Source of the DNA: Deltaproteobacteria bacterium
GTDB lineage: Bacteria > Myxococcota_A > Polyangia > HGW-17
DNA: 64,000 nt
Reading direction: 5' to 3'
Assembly (NCBI GenBank): GCA_016937155.1
Contig: JAFGWM010000081.1
Location: forward strand, 1-64,000
Below the pieces are notes generated by a model, which saw only the letters and a list, made by a program, of their open reading frames with translations, did no database searches and had not been told where the DNA came from. A program made the translations under genes and the position numbers. Positions 9,318-18,250 of this stretch are shown here, piece by piece. Each line of letters opens with the position of its first letter. Within the stretch, counting starts at the first letter, position 1.

Positions 9318-12300
9318 TCATTTCGTTAATTTTCCAGTTATAATTTTCATATTATCGGCCAATGATTCCACCAGGTCATAAAGTACGGGGATGAAAACCA
9401 TGGTGAGAAATGTTGCACTTGTCATTCCGCCAATGACAGCTATTGCCAGTGGTGAGAATCTTTCTGCCCCCAGGGCCCATTCCATTGCCAGTGGAATCAT
9501 TCCTGCAATTGTTGACAACGATGTCATCATTATCGGACGGAATCTGGTTTCAACGCTCTCCAGAAGTGCATTTTTTCTCTCCATTCCCTCATTTCTTTTC
9601 TGGCGGATAAACTCAAAAAGTATAATACCATTATTAACCACTGTTCCTGCAAGAAGTATTAGTCCAACCATAACGGGCATTGATAGAGGTTTGCCAGCTA
9701 TCTTAAGTGCCAAAAACACACCTGTTATGGAAAGGGGAATACTGAACATGATAATTAGCGGATGAACAAATGAACGCAGTTGAGAAACCAGGAGCAGATA
9801 TACCAGTAAAAGTGCCATGGAAAGGGCACTTAAAAGCTCACCTTTTGCTTCATCAAGATCTGATTTTTCACCAGTCATCAATACCTTATATCCATTCGGG
9901 ATTGTTATATCCTTAAGTACATCTTCAACATCACGGATTATAAAATTCAGTGGCCTCCCATACGCCGATGCAAGAATGTCAAGAGAAGGAGAAAGATCCT
10001 CTCTTGTAAAAAGCCCCTGGGTATTTTTTGAAGTAATATTTACAAGATATCTCAAAGGTAGAAATGTTCCATCACCCAACATTACGAGATAATTCAATAA
10101 ATCATCCTCAGAAAATCTATCCTTATATCTGACTCTGATATCCACAGGAGAACCTTTATTATCATGAAATTCTCCTGACTTAAGACCACCAGACCCACTG
10201 TTAAGAATTGATGAAATTGTTGCAGAATTAAGACCTGCAGATTTAATTTTTTCCTCGTTCAGTGTCATCTCCTTAAGAAGTTGATCCTTATTCCACCCTC
10301 TTCTTATGTCTGAAATTCCTTTTACTGCAGCAATTTTATCCATAATATCACTTGCAATTTTATCCAGTACAATTGAATTTTCACCGGTAATTCTAATTAT
10401 CACTGGAGCAACTGTTGTTGCTTTTGCAGTTGTTCCGGTTTCAGAAATTGTGAAATTTTTAATTCCCGGCACCTTTGAAATCTTTTCCCTTAAATTCCTC
10501 TGAATTTCCCAGATGGATTCTTTCCGATTTGTCCTGTCAGTCAGGGTAATACTTATACTTCCCTGAGTGGACCCCGATATTCCCGTCCCGGATGGTTTCA
10601 TTCCTTCTTCAAATCCACCCTGAGTCTGAAATTTTAAAATGTCGTTTTCTGTTTTCAGAATTTTTTCGATTTTCCTCATCACATTTTCTGTATGCTTCAG
10701 TGAACTTCCGCTATGTGTTTCCACATTTATTGTAAAACTGCCGCTGTCCATCCTTGGAAGTACTTCCATTCCCAGAGACATCAAACCTTTTGCGGAAAAA
10801 GCAAAACCTGCCAGAAGAATCAGCAATGATAAGAACCGGAATTTCAGCGCAAAATCAAGAAGTGTAACATAAAAGATTTTAATTTTGTCCATGATTACAA
10901 TAAAGGGAACTGTGATTTTTTCAAAAAACTTATCCCATTTAAAGGGTGCACAACTCCAGATTGATAAGACCGGAACAAGAACCAGCGCAACCACAACAGC
11001 ACTTGAAAATGAAAAGACCAGTGTCAAAGCCAAAGGTCCAAACGTTTTTCCAATAAATCCTTCCAGAAACAGAAGAGGTATAAGTACCGCCAGAGTTGTT
11101 CCGCTTCCAGCTAGGACACTGAGCATTACTTCAGAAGTACCCAGAATAACTGCATCCTCTGGCTTCTCTGTATGAGAAAACCTCATTATATTTTCTAGAA
11201 CTACAACAGTTGAATCCACAACCATACCCACCGCAAGAATTACAGCACTTAATGTAACCATATTGAATTCTACATTAAACATATACATAAGAGAAAATGT
11301 CATCAGATATGAAAGCGGCATTGAGACTACGGTAACTAAACTGGATTTGATCCTTCCCAGAAAGAGAAAAATAATTAAGCTTGCAAGTAACAGGGCCTGC
11401 CATATGTTTGAGAAAAGATTTTTTATGGAAGTCTCTGTAAAAGTTGCACTTTCTTCACCTGTGATAAATTGAATTTCAGGATAATCTTTTTTAATCTGTT
11501 TTATCTTTTTATCTACTTTATGAACTACATCTACATTATTTGCATATTTTGTCTTATATACTGAAATAGCAACACTTTTCATGCCATTTATCGAAAAAAA
11601 CGAATCATCGTCAGCACTTTTTCTGGTTACTGCAGCAATTTTATTCAGGGGAATAAACATTCCGCCATCCACAGGAATCATCAACTTACTTAATTCGTCC
11701 AGACTTGAAACTCTGGAATTAAGACGGTACATTATTCTGCTCGAAGCATTTCGTATCTGACCTGCAGGAACAGCAATATTTGACCCGGAAATTATACCCG
11801 ATATTTTTTGAACATTCAGGTTGTGAATTCTTGCGGCATGTAAATCAACATCAACAATAATATTTTCATCATTGCCACCAAATACATCAACACTTGCAAC
11901 CCCATCAATTCTTTGAAGTACCGGAGCTAGTTTGTCCTTTGCGAATCTCCTGATATTCATAAGATCTTTTCCCGCTAATCCAATTGTAATCACACTTTTA
12001 TCTGCAGTGGAAAATTTTAGTATAACAGGTTCAGAAATTCCTTTTGGGAGAGTGTCGCGAATTCTGGAAACCGCATTCTGAACATCAACAGCAGCCATAT
12101 CCACATTTGTTTTGTAACTGAATTCAATACTGGTTATGGACATATTATCCTGTGATGATGATTTAATTTTTTTAACTCCTTCAAGAGTTGAAAATTCTTC
12201 CTCTAAAACTCTGGTCAGGTTTTCATTTACATCAGAAGCAGCAGCTCCCGGCCAGGATGTAACAACATTTATCATTGGAGGTGCGGTATCAGGAAACAGT

Positions 12301-12404
12301 TGAATTGGAATTTTCAGATACGAACGAATTCCAAAAATAGAAATGCCTATTGCCAGAGCCCAGACAAAGTACCTGTTACCCAGAATGAGTTTAATAATGT
12401 TCAT
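9318..12404 (-). CDS. RND efflux pump, inner-membrane transporter (system 1)
   Basis: Proton-driven RND transporter of the HAE/AcrB superfamily; 1028 residues. It shows a first membrane helix at the N-terminus, a large periplasmic pore domain opening with LKIPIQLFPDTAPPMI, the central helix block containing the proton-relay motif VGMVVDSTVVVLENI, and a duplicated second half with GTVVNNGIILFEFI. The ATG at 12404 is preceded by GAGGGAG at 6 nt; the upstream in-frame ATG at 12419 would place that site inside the gene. It overlaps the end of the fusion-protein gene by 14 nt. No outer-membrane factor is encoded in this operon. It ends 5 nt from queG in convergent orientation. Confidence 0.95.
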   Translation of the reverse strand: MNIIKLILGNRYFVWALAIGISIFGIRSYLKIPIQLFPDTAPPMINVVTSWPGAAASDVNENLTRVLEEEFSTLEGVKKIKSSSQDNMSITSIEFSYKTNVDMAAVDVQNAVSRIRDTLPKGISEPVILKFSTADKSVITIGLAGKDLMNIRRFAKDKLAPVLQRIDGVASVDVFGGNDENIIVDVDLHAARIHNLNVQKISGIISGSNIAVPAGQIRNASSRIMYRLNSRVSSLDELSKLMIPVDGGMFIPLNKIAAVTRKSADDDSFFSINGMKSVAISVYKTKYANNVDVVHKVDKKIKQIKKDYPEIQFITGEESATFTETSIKNLFSNIWQALLLASLIIFLFLGRIKSSLVTVVSMPLSYLMTFSLMYMFNVEFNMVTLSAVILAVGMVVDSTVVVLENIMRFSHTEKPEDAVILGTSEVMLSVLAGSGTTLAVLIPLLFLEGFIGKTFGPLALTLVFSFSSAVVVALVLVPVLSIWSCAPFKWDKFFEKITVPFIVIMDKIKIFYVTLLDFALKFRFLSLLILLAGFAFSAKGLMSLGMEVLPRMDSGSFTINVETHSGSSLKHTENVMRKIEKILKTENDILKFQTQGGFEEGMKPSGTGISGSTQGSISITLTDRTNRKESIWEIQRNLREKISKVPGIKNFTISETGTTAKATTVAPVIIRITGENSIVLDKIASDIMDKIAAVKGISDIRRGWNKDQLLKEMTLNEEKIKSAGLNSATISSILNSGSGGLKSGEFHDNKGSPVDIRVRYKDRFSEDDLLNYLVMLGDGTFLPLRYLVNITSKNTQGLFTREDLSPSLDILASAYGRPLNFIIRDVEDVLKDITIPNGYKVLMTGEKSDLDEAKGELLSALSMALLLVYLLLVSQLRSFVHPLIIMFSIPLSITGVFLALKIAGKPLSMPVMVGLILLAGTVVNNGIILFEFIRQKRNEGMERKNALLESVETRFRPIMMTSLSTIAGMIPLAMEWALGAERFSPLAIAVIGGMTSATFLTMVFIPVLYDLVESLADNMKIITGKLTK

Positions 12405-13503
12405 TTTTTTCTCCCTCATATACCGGATAAACTTTTAAATTTTCAGATAACTGTGAATCTTTTCCCCTGATTATAAAACTATCAGTAGATAAATTTCCTT
12501 TTATTCCCACTTGATTATCAGTCCGAACTGAAACCTTAATTTCAATCCACTTCAGAGTATCTTTTTGAAGTAAATAAACACCTGGTTTACCGTTTTTATA
12601 AAACAAAGAATCTTCATCAACTATAAATAATTTTTTAAATTCCTCTGTTATAATTTCGACTTTCATGCTCATTCCATGGAGAAATCTCTTTTCATTTTTG
12701 AGTGGTAGTTTTATTTCCACCATTCTGGATTTTCCAGTCGCAAGATTACCAACGGATTTAACTTTAGTAACAATACTCTCACCACCCGGTCCTGTTACTA
12801 TTGCTTTCATTCCCACTCTTATTCCCTTTGAAACATCTGATTCATGGAAATTAGCTCTTACCTCCATTTTGTCATTTCCAACCAGTATTACCGGTTTTCC
12901 AGGAACTACATTTTCTCCGGGTCTTTGATACCATTTGATTATTTTTCCTTTAACAGGAGACCTTTCAACTCTTTTCGATGCAAGATGATAAAGTTCAGTT
13001 ATCGCACTTCTACTGGTGGCTAGAGATTTTTTCCATATATCGCATTGAAGAATTGATGAATCATACTGTACTTTTGTAATTGCTCCTTTTTTATAAAGCT
13101 CTTTTTCTCTGATGGCTTGCGAACAGTAGAATTCCTTTTGCGATTCAACCCTTGATCTCTCAGTTAGTTGCTTTGAAATTCTGTCAGTCATCTCAGGAGC
13201 TGTAATTTTTAGAATTACATTGCCTTTCTTCACTTTTTCTCCCTCATTGAATGGAATAGAAAATATTTTTCCCGCAATGGCGGAATAAACAACAATTTCA
13301 TCTGTACTATGTACTGTTCCGGTTGATATTACCGAATTATTAACATTATCTGATTTAATTTTAGTAACTACCACGGCTCTTGGGGAGACCTTTCTATTAA
13401 AAGATTCTTTTTTCGAACAGGAGGAAGAAATTAAAATCAATAGTAAGTAAGTACTTACTTCTGTTATAAAAAACACACGTTTATTTGTTGTGGTATTTTT
13501 CAT
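12391..13503 (-). CDS. RND membrane fusion protein (system 1)
   Basis: Periplasmic adaptor (HlyD/AcrA type) of 370 residues. The N-terminus has a signal with a plausible lipobox before Cys (LISSSC), so it is probably a lipoprotein. Then follow a biotinyl-lipoyl-like half (VYSAIAGKIFSIPFNEGEKVKKG), a helical hairpin and the matching second half SPVKGKIIKWYQRPGE, then beta-barrel domains. AGGGG 5 nt upstream of the ATG overlaps the tetR stop. The signal-peptide coding region contains a perfect 16-bp palindrome (13445-13460) identical at 15 of 16 positions to the operator before tetR. Confidence 0.92.
   Translation of the reverse strand: MKNTTTNKRVFFITEVSTYLLLILISSSCSKKESFNRKVSPRAVVVTKIKSDNVNNSVISTGTVHSTDEIVVYSAIAGKIFSIPFNEGEKVKKGNVILKITAPEMTDRISKQLTERSRVESQKEFYCSQAIREKELYKKGAITKVQYDSSILQCDIWKKSLATSRSAITELYHLASKRVERSPVKGKIIKWYQRPGENVVPGKPVILVGNDKMEVRANFHESDVSKGIRVGMKAIVTGPGGESIVTKVKSVGNLATGKSRMVEIKLPLKNEKRFLHGMSMKVEIITEEFKKLFIVDEDSLFYKNGKPGVYLLQKDTLKWIEIKVSVRTDNQVGIKGNLSTDSFIIRGKDSQLSENLKVYPVYEGEKNEHY
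13445..13460. promoter_or_regulatory. Perfect palindromic TetR-type operator inside the adaptor gene
   Basis: AAGTAAGTACTTACTT is a perfect 16-bp palindrome located about 45-60 nt into the fusion-protein coding sequence. The tetR promoter carries the same sequence with one base changed. Two copies flanking the tetR gene suggest a second repressor site, perhaps acting as a roadblock or looping site. That role is inference. Confidence 0.7.
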
Positions 13504-13504
13504 T

Positions 13505-14095
13505 TTATCCCCTTATGAGTTTAACTAGTTGTTTCAGTACTGCCTGATTTAATTCATCTGATGATTTTTGATGAGAAAAATTAGAACTCACCTGATTTGA
13601 AGCACTTAGTAAAGTTCCTGTTATTATCACCGTCAGTGCATCCACATCAGTATTTTCCCGTAGGAAACCTTTCTCTGATGCATCAATAAGATTAGTTCTT
13701 ATAAATTCAAAAGTATGTCTTTGAAGAGAACGGAGTTTTTCACTGCTTTGGGGACTTGTAACCAGTTCGAGTTGACCTGAAAATATTATCTTTATTATAC
13801 CGGGATATTCTGAAATAAACTTTAGTGGTTTTAATAAAAATAATTCAATATTTTCAATAGGATCATCTGAAATATTAACTGCCTGACCTGAGAGTCTGAA
13901 ATACACTTTTTCTACTATAAAATCAGCAATTTCTGTGATGGTATCAAAATGCCTGAAAATGGCACCGGATGATAATCCAACCTCTTTTGCCAAAGCACTG
14001 CTGGTAAATTTTTTAGACCCTTTTTCTGAAAGAATTTTAATAGCCGCCGCTGTTATTTCTTCTTTACGTTCCTCAGATGTTTTACGTTCTATCAT
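13505..14095 (-). CDS. TetR-family repressor of the RND operon
   Basis: One-component regulator of 196 residues. The helix-turn-helix lies at about 28-55 (FTSSALAKEVGLSSGAIFRHF), followed by a ligand-binding domain with the C-terminal helices of the family. I choose the ATG at 14095 because AGGA lies 9 nt upstream; the ATG at 14113 has no ribosome-binding site and sits next to the operator. One nucleotide separates its stop from the adaptor gene, so tetR-adaptor-pump form one operon. The operator at 14119-14134 overlaps its own promoter, indicating autorepression relieved by a pump substrate. Confidence 0.93.
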   Translation of the reverse strand: MIERKTSEERKEEITAAAIKILSEKGSKKFTSSALAKEVGLSSGAIFRHFDTITEIADFIVEKVYFRLSGQAVNISDDPIENIELFLLKPLKFISEYPGIIKIIFSGQLELVTSPQSSEKLRSLQRHTFEFIRTNLIDASEKGFLRENTDVDALTVIITGTLLSASNQVSSNFSHQKSSDELNQAVLKQLVKLIRG

Positions 14096-14118
14096 AATTA
14101 CACATCCTGACATAATGT

Positions 14119-14134
14119 AAGTAACTACTTACTT
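14119..14134. promoter_or_regulatory. TetR operator over the efflux promoter
   Basis: AAGTAACTACTTACTT is palindromic except for one central position, and the outer bases T/A extend the symmetry to 18 bp. It covers the last bases of the -10 element and the expected transcription start, a standard repression geometry. The matching site is at 13445-13460. Confidence 0.8.
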
Positions 14135-14161
14135 ATTAGCTGGAGCCGTCTCAAATATCAA
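14133..14161 (-). promoter_or_regulatory. Promoter of the tetR-RND operon
   Basis: On the minus strand, TTGATA (14161-14156), a 17-nt spacer and TAATAA (14138-14133) form a near-consensus promoter immediately upstream of, and partly under, the operator. Confidence 0.75.
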
Positions 14162-14219
14162 GTTGTTTTTTTATTATTTTCTATTTATCTCAGGAAAAAT
14201 AGAGCAAGGCAGAGCCTAT

Positions 14220-16574
14220 TCAGTCCTTATATTCTGAGGAATGTTCATTATGATCCTTTTCAGAAATATCATCAGAATTTTCTGTTTTTTCCTCATTTTC
14301 AATGGAAGCATCTTCTTTCTCATCCTCATCCAGCAGGAAAATTTCCTGTCCTTCAGAACATACAAAAATAGCATCCCTGAGTTTATCAAACTTCGTAAAC
14401 ACTTTTGTACCGAATTTCAGGAACTGTTCACGGGTAAAACTGGTCATAACGAGATCAGCTTCCCCGGATGTTCTGGTAACAAGTTCTTCATATGAAGACC
14501 AGGAGGTATATGGCAGAACCTGAATATTCTGGGGAGAAATTGGCAGCCTTCCTTTGTGTATGAGATCACGCAGGAATTGTCCTCTTTTTTCAAGCATATC
14601 TTCGGGTATTGCAGCAAAAACACTGATCTCCCCATGAGACCAATCAGGATGTCCCATCATAATATAGGCTAAAAGAATCATCAGATTTGAATTACCCAGT
14701 TCTTCCTGAGTCAACCATATATGGATTCTGGATCTGAACCCGCACCTGTAATCTGATGATCTGAATACACAGATATTGAAATCACATTCAAGAGCAAGTG
14801 AAACACCGTTTTTTATATCAGTCATCGTTTCATTACTGGAACTTTCATCATTTGAAAATTCAAGGATAAGACCATTGTTATCCATTCCTGCAACCCCGGG
14901 AACCTGAATAATCTGTGCAATCGAAGTTGTAAATGAAGGAGAAACGATTGTATCTGCATAAATACCAGCTTCAGAATCTCCAGTGAGTTTTATGATTTTT
15001 TCAAGTTCCTTTTTAGCTCTCTGATTTGTTTCCCATGTTAAGAACCCCTTAATATAGTGAAAATACGTTCCAAATCCTTGGCGGTGCCCAAGCCACCTCA
15101 GAAGATCAAATGCTGTAAGCCTGGTAAAAGTTGACCCGCTGACAGCAATGAATGAAGGCCTCCACTCTGCACCCCTGATAGGAGTACGATTTTTCTGAAG
15201 CCATATCTGAAGTCTCCTTACCATCTGCTGTACCGCACCTTTAAAAAGTATGGCAATTCCCTGTTCATTTTTATGTGTTCTTCTCATGCTCACATAAATC
15301 ACTGTCATGAATAAAACAGCCACAATTGAGGCAATAACACCACTGACAAACATCATTATTATGGAACCAACTGCTCCTGTAAGTGAAATCCACCACCTAG
15401 ATCTGAAGGATGGTCTATAGGATGGATTTGCCGCAAAATGCTCCATTACAGAAATAAGGCAAATAGCACCATAAGTCACCAGAAAGAATTGTGAAACAAC
15501 AGTTGCAACAGCGTTAACGTCTCCAAGAACAATAAATACTATTGTAATCACCATTGTAAGAATTGTTCCATTGAGTGGTTCATTTGCTTTTCCCACACCA
15601 CTTGAAAATAGTTTGTTCAACTTTTCCCATGGAAACAACTGATCCCCAGCCAGAGCCTGCATTGTTCTCGGAGCCACCAGAAGGGAACCAATAGCCGAGG
15701 AAAGAGTTGCAGCAGCAAGACCAAGGGGAATAATGGGACCCCACAGGGCAACTTTTGACATATAAAGTTCATCAGAAGCAAGTTCCGCAGGGGTTCCGTT
15801 AAGTCCAAGTTTTATCACAGTGAGAACGTATATAACTATTCCCACAATTGTTGCGATCATTGTTCCAAGAGGAATGGATCTTCGTGGGTTTTTAAGATCA
15901 CCACTGAGACCAACACCGGCAATAATACCGGTGAATGCCGGAAAACAGACAGCAAACACAAAAGCCCACGAATGATTATTCGCAATTGGAGCACTGGTTT
16001 TCCCAAGATTTCCAAAATCCCATCCACCACCCACAAAAAATGCCAGAAGACTGATAAACAGTACAGCAACAACCATATAAAGAACCATCATTCCCATGGA
16101 TGCGCCTTTTTTGAATACCAGAACAGCTAAAATAAGTCCCACAGGTAAGGAAATCATTCTTGGATCGGGGGTAAACCCAAAACTGGACTGAATCAGTGCA
16201 AAAAGAGGAGTAAAACTCTGTGCAAATGCGATAAGATAAAATGCCACAGAGATGGCCTGTGACAGGTAGAGACTTACACCAATAGCAGCCCCGATATTTG
16301 TACCAAAGGATCTGGAAATAATATAATAAGCACCACCACCTTCAATTTTTCTGTTTGTAGCTATCTCTGAAACTGCCAGAGCAGTAGGAATTGTAATTAT
16401 GTGACCGACCACAATTATTAATAATGCCCCCCAAATACCCTGATGTCCCACAGCCCAACCGAAACGCAAAAAAAGTACGGCACCTAAAATTGTACTGATT
16501 GCCGTCAGAAATACCGGCATCATACCAAAACCGTATCCCTGCTGACTTTCAGTATTTGAAGTATTTTCCGTCAT
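14220..16574 (-). CDS. APC-superfamily transporter resembling SLC12 cation-chloride cotransporters
   Basis: Integral membrane protein of 784 residues. Residues 20-420 hold about 12 helices of the APC fold, opening with the motif TISTILGAVLFLRFGWAVG typical of the SLC12 (Na-K-Cl) branch and continuing through GGGAYYIISRSFG. The last 330 residues are a soluble cytoplasmic domain with an acidic tail, comparable in position to the SLC12 C-terminal domain. Substrate cannot be read from sequence; chloride/cation or amino-acid transport are both possible. The ATG at 16574 has GGAG 6 nt upstream. It stands alone, 60 nt beyond the tetR promoter. Confidence 0.85.
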   Translation of the reverse strand: MTENTSNTESQQGYGFGMMPVFLTAISTILGAVLFLRFGWAVGHQGIWGALLIIVVGHIITIPTALAVSEIATNRKIEGGGAYYIISRSFGTNIGAAIGVSLYLSQAISVAFYLIAFAQSFTPLFALIQSSFGFTPDPRMISLPVGLILAVLVFKKGASMGMMVLYMVVAVLFISLLAFFVGGGWDFGNLGKTSAPIANNHSWAFVFAVCFPAFTGIIAGVGLSGDLKNPRRSIPLGTMIATIVGIVIYVLTVIKLGLNGTPAELASDELYMSKVALWGPIIPLGLAAATLSSAIGSLLVAPRTMQALAGDQLFPWEKLNKLFSSGVGKANEPLNGTILTMVITIVFIVLGDVNAVATVVSQFFLVTYGAICLISVMEHFAANPSYRPSFRSRWWISLTGAVGSIIMMFVSGVIASIVAVLFMTVIYVSMRRTHKNEQGIAILFKGAVQQMVRRLQIWLQKNRTPIRGAEWRPSFIAVSGSTFTRLTAFDLLRWLGHRQGFGTYFHYIKGFLTWETNQRAKKELEKIIKLTGDSEAGIYADTIVSPSFTTSIAQIIQVPGVAGMDNNGLILEFSNDESSSNETMTDIKNGVSLALECDFNICVFRSSDYRCGFRSRIHIWLTQEELGNSNLMILLAYIMMGHPDWSHGEISVFAAIPEDMLEKRGQFLRDLIHKGRLPISPQNIQVLPYTSWSSYEELVTRTSGEADLVMTSFTREQFLKFGTKVFTKFDKLRDAIFVCSEGQEIFLLDEDEKEDASIENEEKTENSDDISEKDHNEHSSEYKD

Positions 16575-16870
16575 TAAAATCTCCGTATGAATCCTCATGA
16601 CAAAGGATAAATAGTTTTTTTCAGGATGTAATTACCAGTCACCTTCTTTTTGATAATGCCTGAACTATGATTTATACACCGTTAAATAATTCAATGTCTA
16701 CAAATATTGCCAGTTATCCCAGAAGTGATGGCACCTGAAATATTTTTCGTACCAAAACAACGGATGAATGTCTTTTTGGAAGGATGAAAAGTATGTATAG
16801 AGCAGATAATTTCTGAATTAAAATTTTATTGTGAACTGATTTAAGAAAGTGAAGGATAAAATATCTATAA
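16575..16870. other. Intergenic region, nothing clear
   Basis: About 300 bases of AT-rich sequence between the SLC12-like gene, whose promoter must lie here, and the end of the AgmX-domain lipoprotein gene. I find no convincing promoter, hairpin terminator, RNA gene or small reading frame with a ribosome-binding site. Confidence 0.5.
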
Positions 16871-17716
16871 CTATTTAGTCTTTTTTACTTTTTTAGTTTT
16901 TTTAACAGGCTTTTTCTTTTTAACGACTTTAGCTTTACGGACTTTTACTTTTTTTGCTTTCTTAACCTTTTTTACCGGTTTCTTTATGGTGCAGCCCATA
17001 AGTGGTTTACTGATAATATTAAAGGAAACCCCATAATTTGCAGTGAAATCTCTTTCAGTTTTCCCGAAAACAAGTTTTTTCATACTGTTTTTAAGACATC
17101 TGAGAGCAGCCCCATTCATCTTGTATTTATGTGAAACCACAGGGTTTGTGGCTTTGCCGTTTTTACCCACTGAAAATGAAAACTCAAAGTGAGAAGTGGA
17201 ATTTTTCCGGGCTCTGAGGTTAGCCTTCAGATAACAGTCAGAGATTATTTTTCCAGAATTAAGAAGTATAGGTTTGATTGTTTTTTCCAGACTTTTATCT
17301 GTACGCATTTCCATCATGTTTGGAGCCACACGGAACACACTTCTGGGAGCAAATTTTACAAAGGCTCTTACTTCAGTACATTTTTTCTGATCCTGATTAT
17401 TTGAAGTTGAACCAAATGAGCAAATTTTCGGAGCGGCACTCATCATTCTGGAAAGTTCACCTCTGATCCTTACTGATTCACGTGTAAGTTCAGCGATTTT
17501 TTTATTGCTGGAGTCAGAATCTCTCTGAAGAGTTCCATTTTCACTTTTTAATGATGCCAGTTGCTTTTCTGTGTCCTGAAGTTTTTTCTCCAGTTCTGCA
17601 GCCCTGCTTTCTGCGGTTTTTGTTTTGAGAACCTGTGCATTGTATGTTCCCTGGGGAACTCCACCACATGCACCCAGTGCAAATATTGAAACCATAACAA
17701 GTATTGATTTTTTCAT
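16871..17716 (-). CDS. Lipoprotein with coiled coil, AgmX-type domain and lysine-rich tail
   Basis: An exported lipoprotein of 281 residues with an intact lipobox (ALGAC). Residues about 35-95 are a coiled coil rich in E, K and L. Residues about 140-235 match the AgmX/PglI C-terminal domain pattern: a conserved Cys near SDCYLKA, then SFSVGKNGKATNPVV, then a second Cys in ALRCLKN. The final 45 residues are almost only K, V, A, P and R, like histone H1 or bacterial DNA- and polyanion-binding tails. GGAGG lies 5 nt upstream of ATG 17716; the longer frame from 17791 has no such site. Function unknown; the tail suggests binding to acidic polymers in the periplasm. Confidence 0.85.
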   Translation of the reverse strand: MKKSILVMVSIFALGACGGVPQGTYNAQVLKTKTAESRAAELEKKLQDTEKQLASLKSENGTLQRDSDSSNKKIAELTRESVRIRGELSRMMSAAPKICSFGSTSNNQDQKKCTEVRAFVKFAPRSVFRVAPNMMEMRTDKSLEKTIKPILLNSGKIISDCYLKANLRARKNSTSHFEFSFSVGKNGKATNPVVSHKYKMNGAALRCLKNSMKKLVFGKTERDFTANYGVSFNIISKPLMGCTIKKPVKKVKKAKKVKVRKAKVVKKKKPVKKTKKVKKTK

Positions 17717-17942
17717 TCTTTCCTCCAAATTGCCGGGCACTTCAGCCCGCAGAATGTTCCGGACACATGCATCCGGGGACAATTTTTTCATTTTAGTGAA
17801 CTTGGATCATCTTGATGAACAGATGACCTCGAACCCAGCAAAAACTATATTTAAATAATATTTCCGCTGAATTTCTGAATACGGAATGCTACATGAAAAA
17901 CAAAAACAGAAAACAAAAAAATGATAGTCAATCTTCAAAAAG

Positions 17943-18245
17943 TTAATGGGACTGAACCCAGGACCATATCCCTATAAAAATAAAAAATAAAATTCCAAAA
18001 AGAGAAATATATAAAAGCACGGGATCAATACCTGTTCTGGAAAGCAATTCCTTTGCAGCTTTTTGATCATATTCTGAAAATTCAGAATCAGACACTATTC
18101 GAGTTGAAATTTCTCTCACTTTTTTGAAATTTCCATTGTTAAAAAAGGATACTGCTTTCATGAGCTCTTCACTACACTCGGAAGAAACTTCTATAATTCC
18201 CTCCGACAGGTTTTTAAACAAACTTATATCTTCTTTTTTTTTCAT
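17943..18245 (-). CDS. Small tail-anchored membrane protein
   Basis: A 100-residue protein. The first 70 residues are helical and charged, resembling one and a half TPR-like helix pairs (AVSFFNNGNFKKVREIS). One membrane helix (about 76-95, LLYISLFGILFFIFIGIWSW) follows near the C-terminus. Start ATG 18245 is preferred over GTG 18254, since AGGTG lies 9 nt before the ATG. It follows the 18251-18922 gene by 5 nt and so belongs to the rplU-rpmA-obg transcription unit. No family recognised. Confidence 0.7.
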   Translation of the reverse strand: MKKKEDISLFKNLSEGIIEVSSECSEELMKAVSFFNNGNFKKVREISTRIVSDSEFSEYDQKAAKELLSRTGIDPVLLYISLFGILFFIFIGIWSWVQSH

Positions 18246-18250
18246 TGCTT

